64,000 bases of DNA from Paenalcaligenes sp052103955 (GTDB lineage Bacteria > Pseudomonadota > Gammaproteobacteria > Burkholderiales > Burkholderiaceae_B): NCBI GenBank assembly GCA_052103955.1, contig JBQELO010000009.1, forward strand, positions 62,001 through 126,000. Direction: 5' to 3'. This document shows positions 63,392 to 64,000 of the stretch, one piece after another; position 1 is the first letter of the stretch, and every line of letters starts with the position of its first letter. The position numbers and the translations under genes were made by a program. The notes under the pieces were generated by a model, which made no database searches, was not told the DNA's origin, and worked only from the letters and a program-made list of their open reading frames with translations.

Positions 63392-64000
63392 ATGGTAATG
63401 CAAGATCGAGCATTCTTGGCCTCTTACCGAAAACATGCCGAACTGTTGGTTTGTGGTGGTACGGTCGTGACACCCAACGGGATGGAGAAAACAGATATTG
63501 CTTGTGCGGAAGGTCGCATTATTGCGCTCGGTGATTTACGCATGAGCTGGAGCGCCGATCACGTACTGGATGTCACCGGCTTGCATGTGCTGCCTGGTGT
63601 CATAGACAGTCAAGTGCATTTTCGTGAGCCAGGTCTGCGACACAAAGAGAATCTTGAGGCAGGCACGCGTGGCGCAGTACTCGGTGGCGTCACGACTATT
63701 TTCGAGATGCCCAACACTCAGCCCTTAACCCTATCTTTTGCCGATTTACAAGGCAAGCTAGACGCGGCCAACGGCAGAGCTTGGTGCGATTATGCCTTCT
63801 ACATTGGTGGCTCGACCGTCAATGCGGAAGCCCTCGCTGACCTGGAAACCCTTCCTGGTTGCGCAGGAATTAAGGTTTTTATGGGCAGTTCATTTGGAGA
63901 CCTGCTGGCGGATGAGGATGAGGTGTTACGACGCATCCTGCGTTCAGGACGACGTCGTATTGCCATACACGCCGAAGATGAGGCTAGGTTGCGTGAGCGT
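63392..64000 (+). CDS. Dihydroorotase-like amidohydrolase (partial)
   Basis: The first 203 residues, cut by the window edge. AAGGAG lies before the ATG at 63392. HVLPGVIDSQVHFREPGLRH, GTRGAVLGGVTTIFEMPNTQ and GIKVFMGSS match type I dihydroorotase/PyrC-like enzymes; IAIHAEDEARL gives a later metal histidine. The usual HxH metal motif reads QVH, so the first histidine is glutamine. Paralogues of this kind occur in Zur operons of pseudomonads and are thought to back up pyrimidine synthesis at low zinc. Confidence 0.9.
   Translation, partial: MVMQDRAFLASYRKHAELLVCGGTVVTPNGMEKTDIACAEGRIIALGDLRMSWSADHVLDVTGLHVLPGVIDSQVHFREPGLRHKENLEAGTRGAVLGGVTTIFEMPNTQPLTLSFADLQGKLDAANGRAWCDYAFYIGGSTVNAEALADLETLPGCAGIKVFMGSSFGDLLADEDEVLRRILRSGRRRIAIHAEDEARLRER

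Noticed and set aside
45442..64000. A third full copy of the 18-bp attachment repeat closing island 2
   Set aside because: I read through the rest of the window and saw no exact copy; similar TTGAATG strings were isolated and not flanked by the rest of the core.
1..64000. CRISPR arrays, rRNA or tRNA genes
   Set aside because: No regularly spaced repeats with unique spacers and no cloverleaf or rRNA-like sequence were noticed; a dedicated tRNA scan could not be run.

Overview
The window looks like a chromosome of a betaproteobacterium of the Alcaligenaceae type (Burkholderiales). This rests on the housekeeping order glnA / hemW-rdgB-rph / yicC, an OxyR carrying both peroxide-sensing cysteines beside a Dps with a lysine-rich tail, and Bordetella/Achromobacter-like iron-uptake gene sets. 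I could not test the genus.

Positions 1-20580 are core genome. They hold part of a branched-chain amino-acid ABC transporter (livM fragment, livH, one binding protein) with a second paralogous binding protein further on, a queuosine-precursor transporter overlapping proC, dps, oxyR, recG, ridA and fpr. A Fur-box-driven ferric-iron ABC transporter (fbpABC-like) follows, then a dapA-family lyase, glnA, the hemW-rdgB-rph cluster and yicC.

Positions 20581 to about 45423 are a genomic island inserted at the 3' end of yicC. It starts with a tyrosine integrase and is flanked by an 18-bp direct repeat. It carries (a) a LysR-controlled polar amino-acid ABC transporter with a D-2-hydroxyacid dehydrogenase and an RraA-like protein; (b) an IS3-family remnant lying against a broken YncE-like gene; (c) a Fur-controlled sigma/anti-sigma/TonB-receptor unit with DUF3649, PepSY and DUF3325 membrane proteins and a YncE-like lipoprotein; and (d) a convergent ybtX-ybtP-ybtQ-fyuA-like operon with a divergent ybtA-like AraC regulator. 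Unit (d) is a yersiniabactin-type uptake set without any synthesis gene. The island appears dedicated to taking up siderophores made by others.

From about 45424 a second island begins with a near-duplicate integrase (about 89% identical by my count); its far end is not in the window. It carries a 2100-residue STAND-type NTPase with an N-terminal Cap4/DUF4297-like nuclease signature (an Avs-like anti-phage candidate) and a small partner gene that overlaps its 3' end by 116 nt. A degraded stretch with a hypothetical gene, a broken XRE regulator and a DUF5710 protein follows. Last comes a zinc-starvation operon behind a perfect 20-bp Zur palindrome: zur, ZigA-like GTPase, folE2, His-rich COG0523 GTPase, cysS, yidD, sufE-like, gamma-carbonic anhydrase and a dihydroorotase paralogue cut by the window end. 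The operon would replace zinc enzymes and move the remaining zinc when the metal is scarce.

No tRNA, rRNA or CRISPR array was seen.
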